In this document: one piece after another, positions 17,719-26,862 of the stretch
How positions within the stretch are numbered: the first letter of the stretch is position 1
Layout of the letters: every line of letters begins with the position of its first letter
Assembly: GCF_031453675.1 (NCBI RefSeq)
Contig: NZ_JAVIZX010000001.1
Coordinates: forward strand, 4,486,001 to 4,550,000
Direction of reading: 5' to 3'
Origin: Paracidovorax wautersii
GTDB taxonomy: Bacteria; Pseudomonadota; Gammaproteobacteria; Burkholderiales; Burkholderiaceae_C
DNA length: 64,000 nucleotides
Notes under the pieces: generated by a model
The model's input: only the letters and a program-made list of their open reading frames with translations
Told to the model about the DNA's origin: nothing
Databases searched by the model: none
Program-made: the position numbers and the translations under genes

Positions 17719-19158
17719 TCACACGTTGGTGATGGACACGGCGCGCGTGTTCAGGTGGGCCTCGATGGCCTCCGGGCCGCCTTCGGAACCGTAGCCCGAA
17801 TCCTTCAGGCCGCCGAAGGGCAGCTCGGCCGATGGCGTAGCGGGCTGGTTGATCCACAGCATGCCCACTTCGACGCGCTGCGACAGCAGGTGCGCATGCT
17901 TGAGCGAGCTGGTGAACGCGTAGCCCGCCAGGCCGTAGGGCAGGCGGTTGGCTTCGGCGATGGCGTCTTCAATCTTCTCGAAACCGCGCACGGCGGCCAC
18001 GGGGCCGAAAGGCTCTTCATTGAAGATGCGGGCCGACAGGGGCACGTCGTTCAGCACCGTGGGCTGGAAGTAGTTGCCTTCGGAGCCGATGCGTTCGCCG
18101 CCTGCAGCCACCTGGGCGCCGCTCTTCACGGCGTCTTCCAGCAGCTCGGCCATGGCCGTCACGCGGCGCGGGTTGGCCAAGGGGCCCATCTGCGTGCCGT
18201 CGGCCAGACCATCGCCCACCTTCAGGCCCTGGGCGTGGCGCGTGAGCGCAGCGACGAAGTCCTTGCGGATGCTTTCATGCACCAGAAAGCGCGTGGGCGA
18301 GATGCAGACCTGGCCTGCGTTGCGGAACTTGGAGCCGCCCGATGCCTTCACGGCCAGCTCGACGTCGGCGTCTTCCGCCACGATGACCGGGGCGTGGCCG
18401 CCCAGTTCCATGGTCACGCGCTTCATGTGCTTGCCGGCCAGCGCCGCCAGCTGCTTGCCCACCGGCGTGGACCCGGTGAACGTGACCTTGCGGATGATGG
18501 GGTGCGGAATGAGGTAGCTGGAGATCTCGGCCGGGTCGCCATACACCAGGCCCACCGTGCCGGGCGGCACGCCGGCGTCGGCAAACGCGCGGATCAGCTC
18601 GGCCGGGCTGGCCGGCGTCTCTTCCGGCGCCTTGACGAGGATGGAGCAACCCGCGCCCAGCGCGGCGCCCAGCTTGCGCACCACCTGGTTGATGGGGAAG
18701 TTCCAGGGCGTGAAGGCGGCCACGGGACCGACCGGGTCCTTGAGCACCAGCTGGCGCACGTTCAGGTTGCCACGCGAGGGCACGATGCGGCCATAGATGC
18801 GCAGGCCTTCGTCCGCAAACCATTCGATCATGTCGGCGGCGGCCATGGCCTCGACCTTGGCCTCGGCCAGCGGCTTGCCCTGCTCCTGCGTGAGGATGCG
18901 GGCGATGGAGTCGGCACGCTCGCGCATCAGGGCGGCGGCGCGGCGCATGGCCTTGGCACGCTCGATGGCGGGCAGATCGCGCCAGGCTTCGAAACCTTTT
19001 TGCGCAGCCTCCAGCGCACGGTCCAGATCGGCCTTGCCGGCGTGGGCCACGCGGCCGATTTCCTTGCCGGTGGAAGGGTTGTGCACGGCGATGGTCTTGC
19101 CATCGGCTGCGTCCTGCCATGTGCCGGCGATGAAGAGTTGCGTGTTGGGATAGGTCAT
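17719..19158 (-). CDS. gabD: NAD(P)-dependent succinate-semialdehyde dehydrogenase
   Basis: An aldehyde dehydrogenase of 479 residues, the length of E. coli GabD, which oxidises succinate semialdehyde to succinate in 4-aminobutyrate breakdown. Catalytic residues are present: N153 in TPWNFP, E251 in [10 protein letters not shown] and C285 in [10 protein letters not shown]. Related enzymes act on glutarate or alpha-ketoglutarate semialdehyde, so the substrate is likely but not certain. The start at 19158 has AGGAG ten bases upstream. There is no GABA transaminase beside it, and its own terminator follows, so it appears to be a single-gene unit. Confidence 0.88.
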   Translation of the reverse strand: MTYPNTQLFIAGTWQDAADGKTIAVHNPSTGKEIGRVAHAGKADLDRALEAAQKGFEAWRDLPAIERAKAMRRAAALMRERADSIARILTQEQGKPLAEAKVEAMAAADMIEWFADEGLRIYGRIVPSRGNLNVRQLVLKDPVGPVAAFTPWNFPINQVVRKLGAALGAGCSILVKAPEETPASPAELIRAFADAGVPPGTVGLVYGDPAEISSYLIPHPIIRKVTFTGSTPVGKQLAALAGKHMKRVTMELGGHAPVIVAEDADVELAVKASGGSKFRNAGQVCISPTRFLVHESIRKDFVAALTRHAQGLKVGDGLADGTQMGPLANPRRVTAMAELLEDAVKSGAQVAAGGERIGSEGNYFQPTVLNDVPLSARIFNEEPFGPVAAVRGFEKIEDAIAEANRLPYGLAGYAFTSSLKHAHLLSQRVEVGMLWINQPATPSAELPFGGLKDSGYGSEGGPEAIEAHLNTRAVSITNV

Positions 19159-19369
19159 GCAGAAAGCTCCTGGAGGGGTTCTGAGGGAAAGGCGGCGCCG
19201 GCCGGGCTCCCCTCCCGCACAGGGGGAAAGCCCGCCGCCGGCGCGCCGTCGGCAACCAATGACTATAGGCCCGTTGGCCCATCGCTGCAGGCGTGCGGGC
19301 GACAACCCTGTGTCAGCCGGTATCCCGAATGGGGCAGGCGCAGGGCTGGCGCCCTGGCCGCGAGGCTTA
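19159..19369. other. Upstream region of gabD
   Basis: Together with the adjacent MITE-like element this makes a 476-bp gene-free stretch. The ~210 bp next to gabD should hold its promoter, but I see no clear operator, repeat or small gene. Confidence 0.4.
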
Positions 19370-19634
19370 GAACGTGTTTACGATCTCGCAGGGGCCGCGT
19401 TGAAGCGCAATCGGGATGAGTGGATGCCTCGGATGCGCCGCATGGGCTCATGCCCATGCAAGCATTCGAGGCGTTCAATCGCCCGATTTCGCTCCAACCC
19501 TTCGGGCAGTGGCGTTTGCGGGCGGTCTGCGGCGTTGCGGCGCTTGCCCATAGCCGAGCTATTGGCAGCGCACCGCGCCTTGCATCCTCCCGCAAACGCC
19601 GCTGCGCGGCCCCCGGGAGATCGTAAACACGTTC
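19370..19634. mobile_element. MITE-like element, 265 bp with ~31-bp terminal inverted repeats
   Basis: The left end GAACGTGTTTACGATCTC is exactly inverted at the right end GAGATCGTAAACACGTTC. The match extends inward to GGGGCCGCG with two mismatches, about 31 bp in all. TTA occurs directly outside both ends (19367-19369 and 19635-19637), which fits a 3-bp TNA target duplication of the IS5 type. The interior is too short for a transposase and shows only short open frames. The right-hand TTA is at the same time the stop codon (TAA on the minus strand) of the efflux outer-membrane gene. This is a non-autonomous element that would need a transposase from elsewhere. Confidence 0.82.
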
Positions 19635-21116
19635 TTAGCGCTGGAGCGCCACGGCCTGTACCGCCGGCGCGGCCTGCGCCGTCGGCGCCGGCGCGTCGCC
19701 CCAGCCGCCGCCGAGAGCCCGGATGAGCCCGACGGTGGCCGTGTACTGCGCCGTGCGCACCTGCAGGGCCTGGCGGCGGTTGCGCAGCTCGCTGCGCCGG
19801 GCATCCAGCAGCTCCAGCTGGCTCACCATGCCGTTGCGGTAGCGCGAGTCCGACAGCTGCGTGGCGCGCGTGGCCGACTGCACGGCGCGGCCCTGAGCCT
19901 CCGCCTGGCCGGCCAGCAGGCGCAGCGCGCTCAGCTGGTCCTCCACCTCGCGGAAGGCCGTGAGCACCTGGCCGCGGTGGGACGCCAGCGCGCCCTCCAG
20001 CCGCGCCCGCGCACTGTCTTCCTGCGCCTGGCGCTGGCCGCCGTCGAAGAGCGGCAGCGACAGCAGCGCGCCGATGCCCCACGAGCGGGCCGACCACTTG
20101 AACAGATCGCCCAGCTCCGGCGACGCATAGCCGCCGTTGCCCGTGAGCGTGACCGCAGGGAACCACGCAGCCTGGGCCACGCCCACACGGGCCTGCGCAG
20201 CCAGCACCGATGCCTGCGCCGCAGAGACATCCGGCCGGCGCGCCAGCACCGTACCCGGCACCCCCGCGGGGATGACCGGCAGCGCGGCCTCGCCGGCGGC
20301 GGCGGGAACGGCAAAGCCCGTGGCCACCTCGCCGACCAGAACGGCCAGCGCATGCGTCAGCACCGCTTCCTGGCGCTCCAGCGCCAGCGCATCCGACTCG
20401 GTGCCCGCCACCTCGGTCTGCACGCGGGCCAAGTCCAGCTCGGCCACGTCGCCGGCACGGTAGCGGCGCTCGGTCAGCCGCAGCGTGCCGCCGTAGGCAT
20501 CCAGGCTCTCCTGGACGAGCACGCGCTCGGCCTGCACCGAGCGCAGCTGCAGGTAGGTCTGCGCCACGTCGGCCTGGGCCATCAGCAGCGTGCTCTGCAG
20601 CAGGGCGTCGCGCGACTGCGCATCGAGCCGCGCCGCATCGCTGGCCTGGGACAGGCGGCCGAACAGGTCGAGCTCGTAGGACACGTTCAGGCCGGCCGTG
20701 GCCAGCGTGGCCGGCACGGGGCCGCCCGTGGCGGTGTTGGCGCCGGCCTGGCGCGCCACGCCGGTGGCCAGGCCCACCTGCGGTGCGCGGTTGGCGTCGG
20801 CCGAACGCAGCAGGGCGCGGGCTTCGGCCAGGCGGGCGGCGGCTTCCTGCACGGTGGTGTTGCCACTGCCGGCGCGCTGCACCAGGTCGTCCAGCACCGG
20901 ATCGCGGAAGCCCAGCCACCAGGCGCCGCGCGGCTGCGCTTCCGCCGGGGGCGCCGTGGTCCACGATGCGGCCCCGGGGGCTTCGCTGAAGGCGGCGGGC
21001 ACGCTCACGCCCGCATGCTCGGGCACCGCAGGCGTGCTCATGCAGCCGGCCAGCACCAGGGCCGCGGCCAGCGGGGCCAGCCGCGAGAGGGAGGAAAGGG
21101 AAAACATCGTCGTCAT
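19635..21116 (-). CDS. RND efflux outer-membrane lipoprotein (NodT/OprM family)
   Basis: The outer-membrane exit duct of a tripartite RND pump, 493 residues. The N-terminus ends in a lipobox, LVLAGC (acylated Cys about residue 23), so it is anchored as a lipoprotein. Two OEP repeats are visible, with the family pattern SYELDLFGRLS at about 143-153 and the second repeat from about GVAQAAWFPAVTLTGNGGY onward. It is the last gene of the operon (MFP, RND, OMF); 14 bp separate it from the pump gene, with GGAG before the ATG at 21116. Its stop codon directly touches the MITE-like element, so its original 3' end may have been altered by the insertion. Confidence 0.92.
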   Translation of the reverse strand: MTTMFSLSSLSRLAPLAAALVLAGCMSTPAVPEHAGVSVPAAFSEAPGAASWTTAPPAEAQPRGAWWLGFRDPVLDDLVQRAGSGNTTVQEAAARLAEARALLRSADANRAPQVGLATGVARQAGANTATGGPVPATLATAGLNVSYELDLFGRLSQASDAARLDAQSRDALLQSTLLMAQADVAQTYLQLRSVQAERVLVQESLDAYGGTLRLTERRYRAGDVAELDLARVQTEVAGTESDALALERQEAVLTHALAVLVGEVATGFAVPAAAGEAALPVIPAGVPGTVLARRPDVSAAQASVLAAQARVGVAQAAWFPAVTLTGNGGYASPELGDLFKWSARSWGIGALLSLPLFDGGQRQAQEDSARARLEGALASHRGQVLTAFREVEDQLSALRLLAGQAEAQGRAVQSATRATQLSDSRYRNGMVSQLELLDARRSELRNRRQALQVRTAQYTATVGLIRALGGGWGDAPAPTAQAAPAVQAVALQR

Positions 21117-21130
21117 GGAAAAACTCCGTC

Positions 21131-24100
21131 TCATTCGTGCTGGCCGCGCGGCGCGGCGATCACGGGGTGGGCCGAGGCACCATGGCCTGCGGCACCCACG
21201 TCGGCATCGGTCAGCGGCGCCACATGGCTGCCGTGCTGTTGCAGCGGCCGGTTGCCGGCCATGCGGCGCAGCACCACGTAGAACACCGGTGTCAGGAACA
21301 GGCCGAAGGCCGTCACGCCGATCATTCCGGCGAACACCGCCACGCCCATGGCGCTGCGCATCTCTGCACCCGCCCCGGTGGCCAGCACCAGCGGCAGCAC
21401 CCCCATCACGAACGCAAGCGATGTCATCAGGATGGGGCGCAGCCGCAGGCGGCTGGCCTCGATGGCGGCCTGCACGGGCGTGCGGCCGGCAAACTCCAGC
21501 TCCCGGGCGAACTCCACGATCAGGATGGCGTTCTTGGCCGACAGCCCCACCAGCACGATGAGCCCGATCTGCGTGAACACGTTGTTGTCGCCGCCGCTCA
21601 GCCACACGCCGGCCATGGCGGCCAAGATGCCCATGGGCACGATCAGGATGATGGCGATCGGCAGCGTCAGGCTTTCGTACTGAGCGGCCAGCACCAGGAA
21701 CACGAGCAGGATGGCGATGGGGAACACCAGCACGGCGGAATTGCCGGCCAGGATTTCCTGGTACGTGAGCTCGGTCCATTCGAAGCTGATGCCCTGCGGC
21801 AGCGTCTCCGCGGCGATGCGCTCGATGGCCGCCTGCGCCTGGCCCGACGAATAGCCGGGCGCGGGCCCGCCGTTCACGTCGGCCGAGAGGAAGCCGTTGT
21901 AGCGCATGGCACGCTCCGGGCCGAAGCTGGGTTCGACCTTCATCAGCGCCGACAGCGGCACCATCTCGCCGGTCGTGGAGCGCACCTTCAGCATGCCCAC
22001 GTCTTCCGCACGCGCCCGGTAGGCCGCATCGGCCTGCACGCGCACGCTGTAGGTGCGGCCGAACTGGTTGAAGTCGTTCGCGTACAGGCTGCCCAGGTAG
22101 ATCTGCAGTGTCTCGAAGATGTCCGTGACCGGCACGCCCAGCTGCCGCGCCTTGGTGCGGTCGATGTTGGCGTACAGCTGCGGCACGTTGACCTGCCAGC
22201 TGGTGAACAGCCCGGCCAGCTCCGGCGTCTGATAGGCCTTGCCCATGAAGGCCTTCACGGCCGCATCCATGGCTTCGTAGCCCAGCGAGGCACGGTCTTC
22301 GATCTGCAGTTTGAAGCCGCCCGTGGTGCCCAGGCCCGCCACGGGGGGTGGCGGGAACAGCGCGATGAACGCCTCCTCGATGCCGCCGAAGGCCTGGTTC
22401 AGCTGGCCGGCCACGGCGCCGCCGCTCTGGTCGGCACGGGTGCGCTCGGCAAAGGGCTTGAGCGAGACGAACACCACGCCCGAATTGGAGCTGTTGGTGA
22501 AGCCGTTGATCGACAGGCCCGGGAACGCGATGGCGTCTTCCACGTTCGGGTTCTTCTTGACGATCTCGCCCATGCGGCGGATCACGTCCTCGGTGCGGTC
22601 CAGCGTGGCGCCGTCGGGCAGCTGCGCGAAGCCCACCAGGTACTGCTTGTCCTGCGCCGGCACGAAGCCGCCCGGCACGACCTTGAACAGGCCCCAGGTG
22701 GCCAGCACCAGCGCACCGTAGATCGCCAGCATCAGCGCCTTGCGGCCGATGACGCGCTTCACGCCGCCGCTATAGGCTTCCGACCCACGGTGGAACACGC
22801 TGTTGAAGCGGCGGAAGAATCCGCCCAGCACCTTGTGCATGCCGCGCGTCAGCGCATCCTTGGGCTCGTCGTGGCCCTTGAGCAGCAACGCGCTGAGCGC
22901 AGGCGACAGGGTCAGCGAGTTGATCGCCGAGATCACCGTGGAGATCGCGATCGTGACCGCGAACTGCTTGTAGAACTGGCCCGTCAGCCCGCTGATGAAT
23001 GCCAGCGGCACGAAGACCGCGACCAGCACCAGCGCGATGGCGATGATGGGGCCGCTCACCTCGCGCATGGCGCGGTAGGTGGCCTCGCGCGGGGTAAGCC
23101 CCGCCTCGATGTTGCGCTCGACGTTCTCCACCACCACGATGGCATCGTCGACCACGATGCCGATCGCCAGCACCAGGCCGAACAGGCTCAAAGCGTTGAT
23201 CGAGAAACCCAGCAGGTGCAGCACGGCGAACGTACCCACCACCGACACCGGCACGGCCAGCAGCGGAATGATGGAGGCGCGCCAGGTCTGCAGGAACAGG
23301 ATCACCACGATCACCACCAGCGCCACGGCCTCCAGCAGCGTCTGGATGACGGACTTGATCGACGCCCGCACGAACTGCGTGGGGTCGTAGGCGATGCGGA
23401 ACTCCACGCCCTCGGGCATGTTCTTCTGCAGCTCGGCCATGGTGGAACGCACGTTGGCCGAAATGTCCAGAGCGTTGGAGCCCGGGGCCTGGAACACGCC
23501 CATGCCGACGGCCGGGTCGTTGTTGAGCAGCGAGCGCAGCGAGTAGTCGGCCGCGCCCAGCTCCAGGCGGGCCACGTCGCGCAGGCGCGTCACCGCGCCG
23601 TCGCTGCCGGTCTTGACGATGATGTCGCCGAACTCCTCTTCGGTCTGCAGCCGGCCCTGGGCGTTGATGGACAGCTGCATGTCCACGCCCTTGGCGCCGG
23701 GCGACTGCCCCACCACGCCGGCAGCGGCCTGCACGTTCTGGCCGCGGATGGCGGCCACCACGTCGCTGGCCGAGAGGCCGCGCTGTGCGACCTTCTGCGG
23801 GTCGAGCCAGGCGCGCATCGAATAGTCGCCGCCGCCGAAGATCTGTACCTGGCCTACGCCCGTGATGCGGGCCAGCCGGTCCTTCACGTTGAGCACGGCG
23901 TAGTTGCGCAGGTAGTCGATGTCGTAGCGGCCGTTGGGCGACACCATGTGCACGACCATGGTGAGGTCGGGCGCGCTCTTGACGGTGGTGATCCCCAGGC
24001 GGCGCACCTCTTCGGGCAGGCGCGGCTCGGCCTGCGAGACACGGTTCTGCACCAGCTGCTGCGCCTTGTCCGGGTCGGTGCCCAGGGCGAAGGTCACGGT

Positions 24101-24376
24101 CAGCGTCATCACGCCATCGGTCGTGGCCTGGCTGCTCATGTAGAGCATCTTCTCGACGCCGTTGATGGATTCCTCCAGCGGCGTGGCCACGGTTTCGGCG
24201 ATCACCTTCGGGTTGGCGCCCGGGTAGTTGGCGCGCACCACCACCGAAGGCGGGGCGACTTCGGGGTATTCCGAGATGGGCAGCGCGCGCATGGCGATCA
24301 GGCCCGCCAGGAAGATGAGCACCGACAGCACCCCCGCGAAGATGGGGCGGTCGATGAAAAATCGAGAAAGGTTCAT
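21131..24376 (-). CDS. RND multidrug efflux pump, HAE1 family inner-membrane subunit (AcrB/MexF-like)
   Basis: The proton-driven inner-membrane pump of 1081 residues, the usual length plus a short C-terminal extension. The N-terminus MNLSRFFIDRPIFAGVLSVL is typical of HAE1 proteins. The proton relay aspartates are in GIVVDDAIVVVENVERN at about 404-420, and the second half repeats the fold from about residue 540. MexF-like features such as the ITTVKSAPDLTMVV stretch suggest the MexEF-OprN branch. It forms a trimer with the MFP encoded just upstream (30-bp gap) and the outer-membrane lipoprotein downstream. Substrates cannot be read; a SoxR-type operator in front of the MFP gene suggests redox-active compounds. 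Confidence 0.95.
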   Translation of the reverse strand: MNLSRFFIDRPIFAGVLSVLIFLAGLIAMRALPISEYPEVAPPSVVVRANYPGANPKVIAETVATPLEESINGVEKMLYMSSQATTDGVMTLTVTFALGTDPDKAQQLVQNRVSQAEPRLPEEVRRLGITTVKSAPDLTMVVHMVSPNGRYDIDYLRNYAVLNVKDRLARITGVGQVQIFGGGDYSMRAWLDPQKVAQRGLSASDVVAAIRGQNVQAAAGVVGQSPGAKGVDMQLSINAQGRLQTEEEFGDIIVKTGSDGAVTRLRDVARLELGAADYSLRSLLNNDPAVGMGVFQAPGSNALDISANVRSTMAELQKNMPEGVEFRIAYDPTQFVRASIKSVIQTLLEAVALVVIVVILFLQTWRASIIPLLAVPVSVVGTFAVLHLLGFSINALSLFGLVLAIGIVVDDAIVVVENVERNIEAGLTPREATYRAMREVSGPIIAIALVLVAVFVPLAFISGLTGQFYKQFAVTIAISTVISAINSLTLSPALSALLLKGHDEPKDALTRGMHKVLGGFFRRFNSVFHRGSEAYSGGVKRVIGRKALMLAIYGALVLATWGLFKVVPGGFVPAQDKQYLVGFAQLPDGATLDRTEDVIRRMGEIVKKNPNVEDAIAFPGLSINGFTNSSNSGVVFVSLKPFAERTRADQSGGAVAGQLNQAFGGIEEAFIALFPPPPVAGLGTTGGFKLQIEDRASLGYEAMDAAVKAFMGKAYQTPELAGLFTSWQVNVPQLYANIDRTKARQLGVPVTDIFETLQIYLGSLYANDFNQFGRTYSVRVQADAAYRARAEDVGMLKVRSTTGEMVPLSALMKVEPSFGPERAMRYNGFLSADVNGGPAPGYSSGQAQAAIERIAAETLPQGISFEWTELTYQEILAGNSAVLVFPIAILLVFLVLAAQYESLTLPIAIILIVPMGILAAMAGVWLSGGDNNVFTQIGLIVLVGLSAKNAILIVEFARELEFAGRTPVQAAIEASRLRLRPILMTSLAFVMGVLPLVLATGAGAEMRSAMGVAVFAGMIGVTAFGLFLTPVFYVVLRRMAGNRPLQQHGSHVAPLTDADVGAAGHGASAHPVIAAPRGQHE

Positions 24377-24406
24377 GGTCTTCTTGTCTTGGTTCTATGC
24401 GCGCGT

Positions 24407-25651
24407 TCAGACCGCAGGCTGCTTGGCGGCCGCACGCGCCTGCTTGCCGTCGCCCGCGAGTTCGGCCTTGGTGCCCATGGGCACCTCCTGCGGGGCAATG
24501 GCGGCACCGGGGCGCACGCGCTGCAGGCCGTTCACCACGATGCGCTCGCCGGCCTTCAGGCCCGAGGTGACCACCCGCAGGCCGTCCACCGGCGCGCCCA
24601 GCTGCACCTCGCGGTACTCGGCCTTGTTGCCCTCGCCCACCACCATCACGAACTTCTTGCTCTGGTCGGTGCCCACGGCGCGTTCGTTGATCAGCACCGC
24701 CTGCGTGCTCTTGACCTGGCCCATGCGGATGCGGGCGAACTGGCCGGGCATCAACGCGCCGTCCACGTTGTCGAACACGGCGCGCACGCGCACGGTGCCG
24801 CTGCGCGCGTCCACCTGGTTGTCGATGAGCTGCAGGTGGCCGGTGTGCGGCGTGCTGCCCGCCGTGCCGGTCCCCATCTGCACCGGAATGCTCTCGATCT
24901 GAGCGCGGGCGCTCTTGCCGCTGCGCAGGCCTTCCAGGGCCTTGGCGACGATCTGCTCGTCGGTGTCGAAGCTGGCGTAGATCGGGCTCACCGACACCAG
25001 CGTGGTCAGCACCGGCGCGCCGGCACCGGCGGCCACCAGGTTGCCCTGCGTGACCTCGATGCGGCCGACGCGGCCCGACACGGGTGCGCGCACCTGGGTG
25101 TAGCCCAGGTTCAGGCGCGCCGTGTGCAGCGCGGCCTGTGCGGCGCGCAGGTTGGCGTCGGCCTCGCGCTGGGCGTTCACGCGCTCGTCGTGCTCGCGCT
25201 GGGCGATGGCACGCTCATCCCACAGGCGCGTGGCGCGCTCCATCTCGCTGCGGGTATAGGTCATGCGGGCCTGCGCCGCCACGACCTGCGCCTCGGCGCG
25301 ATCCACCTCCGCGGCGAAGGGCGCCGGGTCCACGGTGAAGAGCAGGTCGCCCTGCTTGACCAGCGCGCCTTCGCGGAAGTGCACGGACTGCAGCGCGCCG
25401 GCCACGCGGGGGCGCACGTCCACGCGCTGAACGGCTTCGAGCCGGCCGGAGAACTCATCCCACAAGGAGACGTCCTGCTGCACCACCGTGGCCACCGACA
25501 CCGGCATGGCGGCGGGCGCAGCCGCGGGGGATTCGGCGTGCGACGCGCTCAGGCCGAACATCGCGCCACCCGTGGCGGCCAGGGCTGCGGCAGCACCGGC
25601 AGCGGTCCACCACCGGCGGGCGGGCGAGAAAAGAGTGGATGGCTTATTCAT
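24407..25651 (-). CDS. RND efflux periplasmic adaptor (membrane fusion protein, MexE-like)
   Basis: The periplasmic adaptor of 414 residues that joins the RND pump to the outer-membrane duct. There is a signal or anchor segment at about 15-35, no lipobox cysteine, then the barrel-sandwich start WDEFSGRLEAVQRVDVRPRV at about 63-82. A coiled-coil hairpin with many Ala, Arg and Glu residues (about 115-185) and the returning lipoyl half TQVRAPVSGRVGRIEVTQGN (about 189-208) follow. It is the first gene of the efflux operon proper. Its 198-bp upstream region contains a perfect SoxR-type operator at 25789-25806, so it is probably induced by SoxR or a close MerR-family relative. Confidence 0.94.
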   Translation of the reverse strand: MNKPSTLFSPARRWWTAAGAAAALAATGGAMFGLSASHAESPAAAPAAMPVSVATVVQQDVSLWDEFSGRLEAVQRVDVRPRVAGALQSVHFREGALVKQGDLLFTVDPAPFAAEVDRAEAQVVAAQARMTYTRSEMERATRLWDERAIAQREHDERVNAQREADANLRAAQAALHTARLNLGYTQVRAPVSGRVGRIEVTQGNLVAAGAGAPVLTTLVSVSPIYASFDTDEQIVAKALEGLRSGKSARAQIESIPVQMGTGTAGSTPHTGHLQLIDNQVDARSGTVRVRAVFDNVDGALMPGQFARIRMGQVKSTQAVLINERAVGTDQSKKFVMVVGEGNKAEYREVQLGAPVDGLRVVTSGLKAGERIVVNGLQRVRPGAAIAPQEVPMGTKAELAGDGKQARAAAKQPAV

Positions 25652-25788
25652 GGTGATTCCTCCGTGTTTTCAATCTCGAATCGGTACGACAAAAAATCAG
25701 GGCAAGCCTTTTCCCTCCGGCACGAGAAGGCCGGAAAAAAGGCGCAAAGGGGAACGCCGTGCGGTCAGCAGGCGTGCGGAGTCTCAGA

Positions 25789-25806
25789 CCTCAACCACGG
25801 TTGAGG
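25789..25806 (-). promoter_or_regulatory. SoxR-type operator in front of the RND efflux operon
   Basis: CCTCAA-N6-TTGAGG, the SoxR box pattern, here extended to the perfect palindrome ACCTCAACC-AC-GGTTGAGGT. On the minus strand a TTGACC -35 element (25805-25810) overlaps its edge, exactly as in MerR-family promoters with an over-long spacer. The -10 hexamer around 25780-25786 is weak. The adaptor start is about 130 bp downstream. Confidence 0.78.
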
Positions 25807-25849
25807 TCAAGCACCAGGCACGGCTGCGGGCGCAGGCAGGGTCAGGAGG

Positions 25850-26683
25850 TCACTGCGGGGCGGGACATCGCGTGGCCTCGAAGAATCGGCGGAACTGTTC
25901 CTGCACCTCGGGGGCACACGGACAATCGCGCTCACCGGGCTGCAGCAGGGCGTCGGGCCACTGCGCTGCCTTGTTGAAGACATGGCGCGTCACGGGCTGG
26001 CCCGCCGCTTCCAGCCGCGCGGCATAGGCCAGCGCCTCGTCGTGCATGGGGTCGTCGCTGCCCACCAGCACCAGCGTGGGAGGCAAACCCGCCAGCCGCT
26101 GGGCCGCCGCAGGCACGGCATAAGGGTGCTCCGCATCCCGGGCGCAGCCCAGGAACTTCATCCATCCGGCAGACCACTTGCATTCGGTGGCCTCGCCGGT
26201 GGCGGCGCGCACCGAGGGGGTGCCGACGCACGGGTCCAGCATGGGCGACAGCAGGATCTGCCCGGCCAGCGGCGGATGCGCCTGGTCGCGTGCCATCAGC
26301 CCGACGCCGGCAGCCAGGTTGCCGCCGGCCTCCTCGCCTGCCAGGTACACCAGCGCGCCCTGCCCTGCGAGCTTGGTGCGGTGCTTGAAGGCCCACTTGA
26401 GCACGGCGTAGCCGGTTTCCAGCGGCTGCGGAAACGGCGTGAGTGGATAGGCCACCGACACCACGAGCGCACCGGCCGCTTCGAGCAGACCCGCCACCGT
26501 GCAGCCGTTGTCCAGGTCCCCGGACACGAACGCCCCGCCGTGGAAGTGCACCACCAGCGGCAAGGTCTGGCCGGCCCGCTTTCGGCCATACAGGCGCACA
26601 TCCACCGCCTGGCCCTTCGCCACCTCAATGGTGGAGTCGGTGCAGACGGACGGCGTGGGCGATGGCGTGGTGGAGCGGGTCAT
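25850..26683 (-). CDS. Alpha/beta hydrolase-fold protein, catalytic serine replaced
   Basis: A 277-residue protein of the hormone-sensitive-lipase-like alpha/beta hydrolase family. The oxyanion motif HFHGGAF is at about 46-52. At the nucleophile elbow the usual GDSAGGN is GEEAGGN (about 116-122), so glutamate 118 stands where the serine should be. An acidic residue is present (GSDDPMHDE, about 209-217), but no good catalytic histidine follows (NKAAQWPDALL). It therefore looks like a non-catalytic relative or an enzyme with altered chemistry. I use the ATG at 26683 since the longer frame would leave no promoter space against the divergent LysR gene. It lies between that regulator and the efflux operon, on the efflux strand. 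Confidence 0.8.
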   Translation of the reverse strand: MTRSTTPSPTPSVCTDSTIEVAKGQAVDVRLYGRKRAGQTLPLVVHFHGGAFVSGDLDNGCTVAGLLEAAGALVVSVAYPLTPFPQPLETGYAVLKWAFKHRTKLAGQGALVYLAGEEAGGNLAAGVGLMARDQAHPPLAGQILLSPMLDPCVGTPSVRAATGEATECKWSAGWMKFLGCARDAEHPYAVPAAAQRLAGLPPTLVLVGSDDPMHDEALAYAARLEAAGQPVTRHVFNKAAQWPDALLQPGERDCPCAPEVQEQFRRFFEATRCPAPQ

Positions 26684-26817
26684 GGTGGTGGTGCCGGACA
26701 AGGACCGGGTGATGTGAAATGTAGCGACGCGGTCACCGACGATAAACCAGCCAAACGCCACAGCACTGTTTCCAAACTTCGAACAATGCGGCCACGGTCT
26801 GCGTGTGAGAATTCTTT

Positions 26818-26836
26818 CCGTCTCTGCAAGAGACGG
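26818..26836 (+). promoter_or_regulatory. Perfect 8-bp inverted repeat in the LysR leader
   Basis: CCGTCTCT-GCA-AGAGACGG, 27 bp before the LysR start codon. It could be an operator half-site pair for the regulator, or an RNA hairpin near its ribosome site. No T-run follows, so it is not an intrinsic terminator. Confidence 0.45.
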
Positions 26837-26862
26837 AGAAGAGAACAAAGGGGAATCAATCC

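Noticed and set aside
21137-25804. A 1555-codon open frame on the plus strand
   Set aside because: It is antisense to the RND pump and adaptor genes; its translation is rich in His, Arg, Gln and Ala without domains. High GC removes stop codons from shadow frames.
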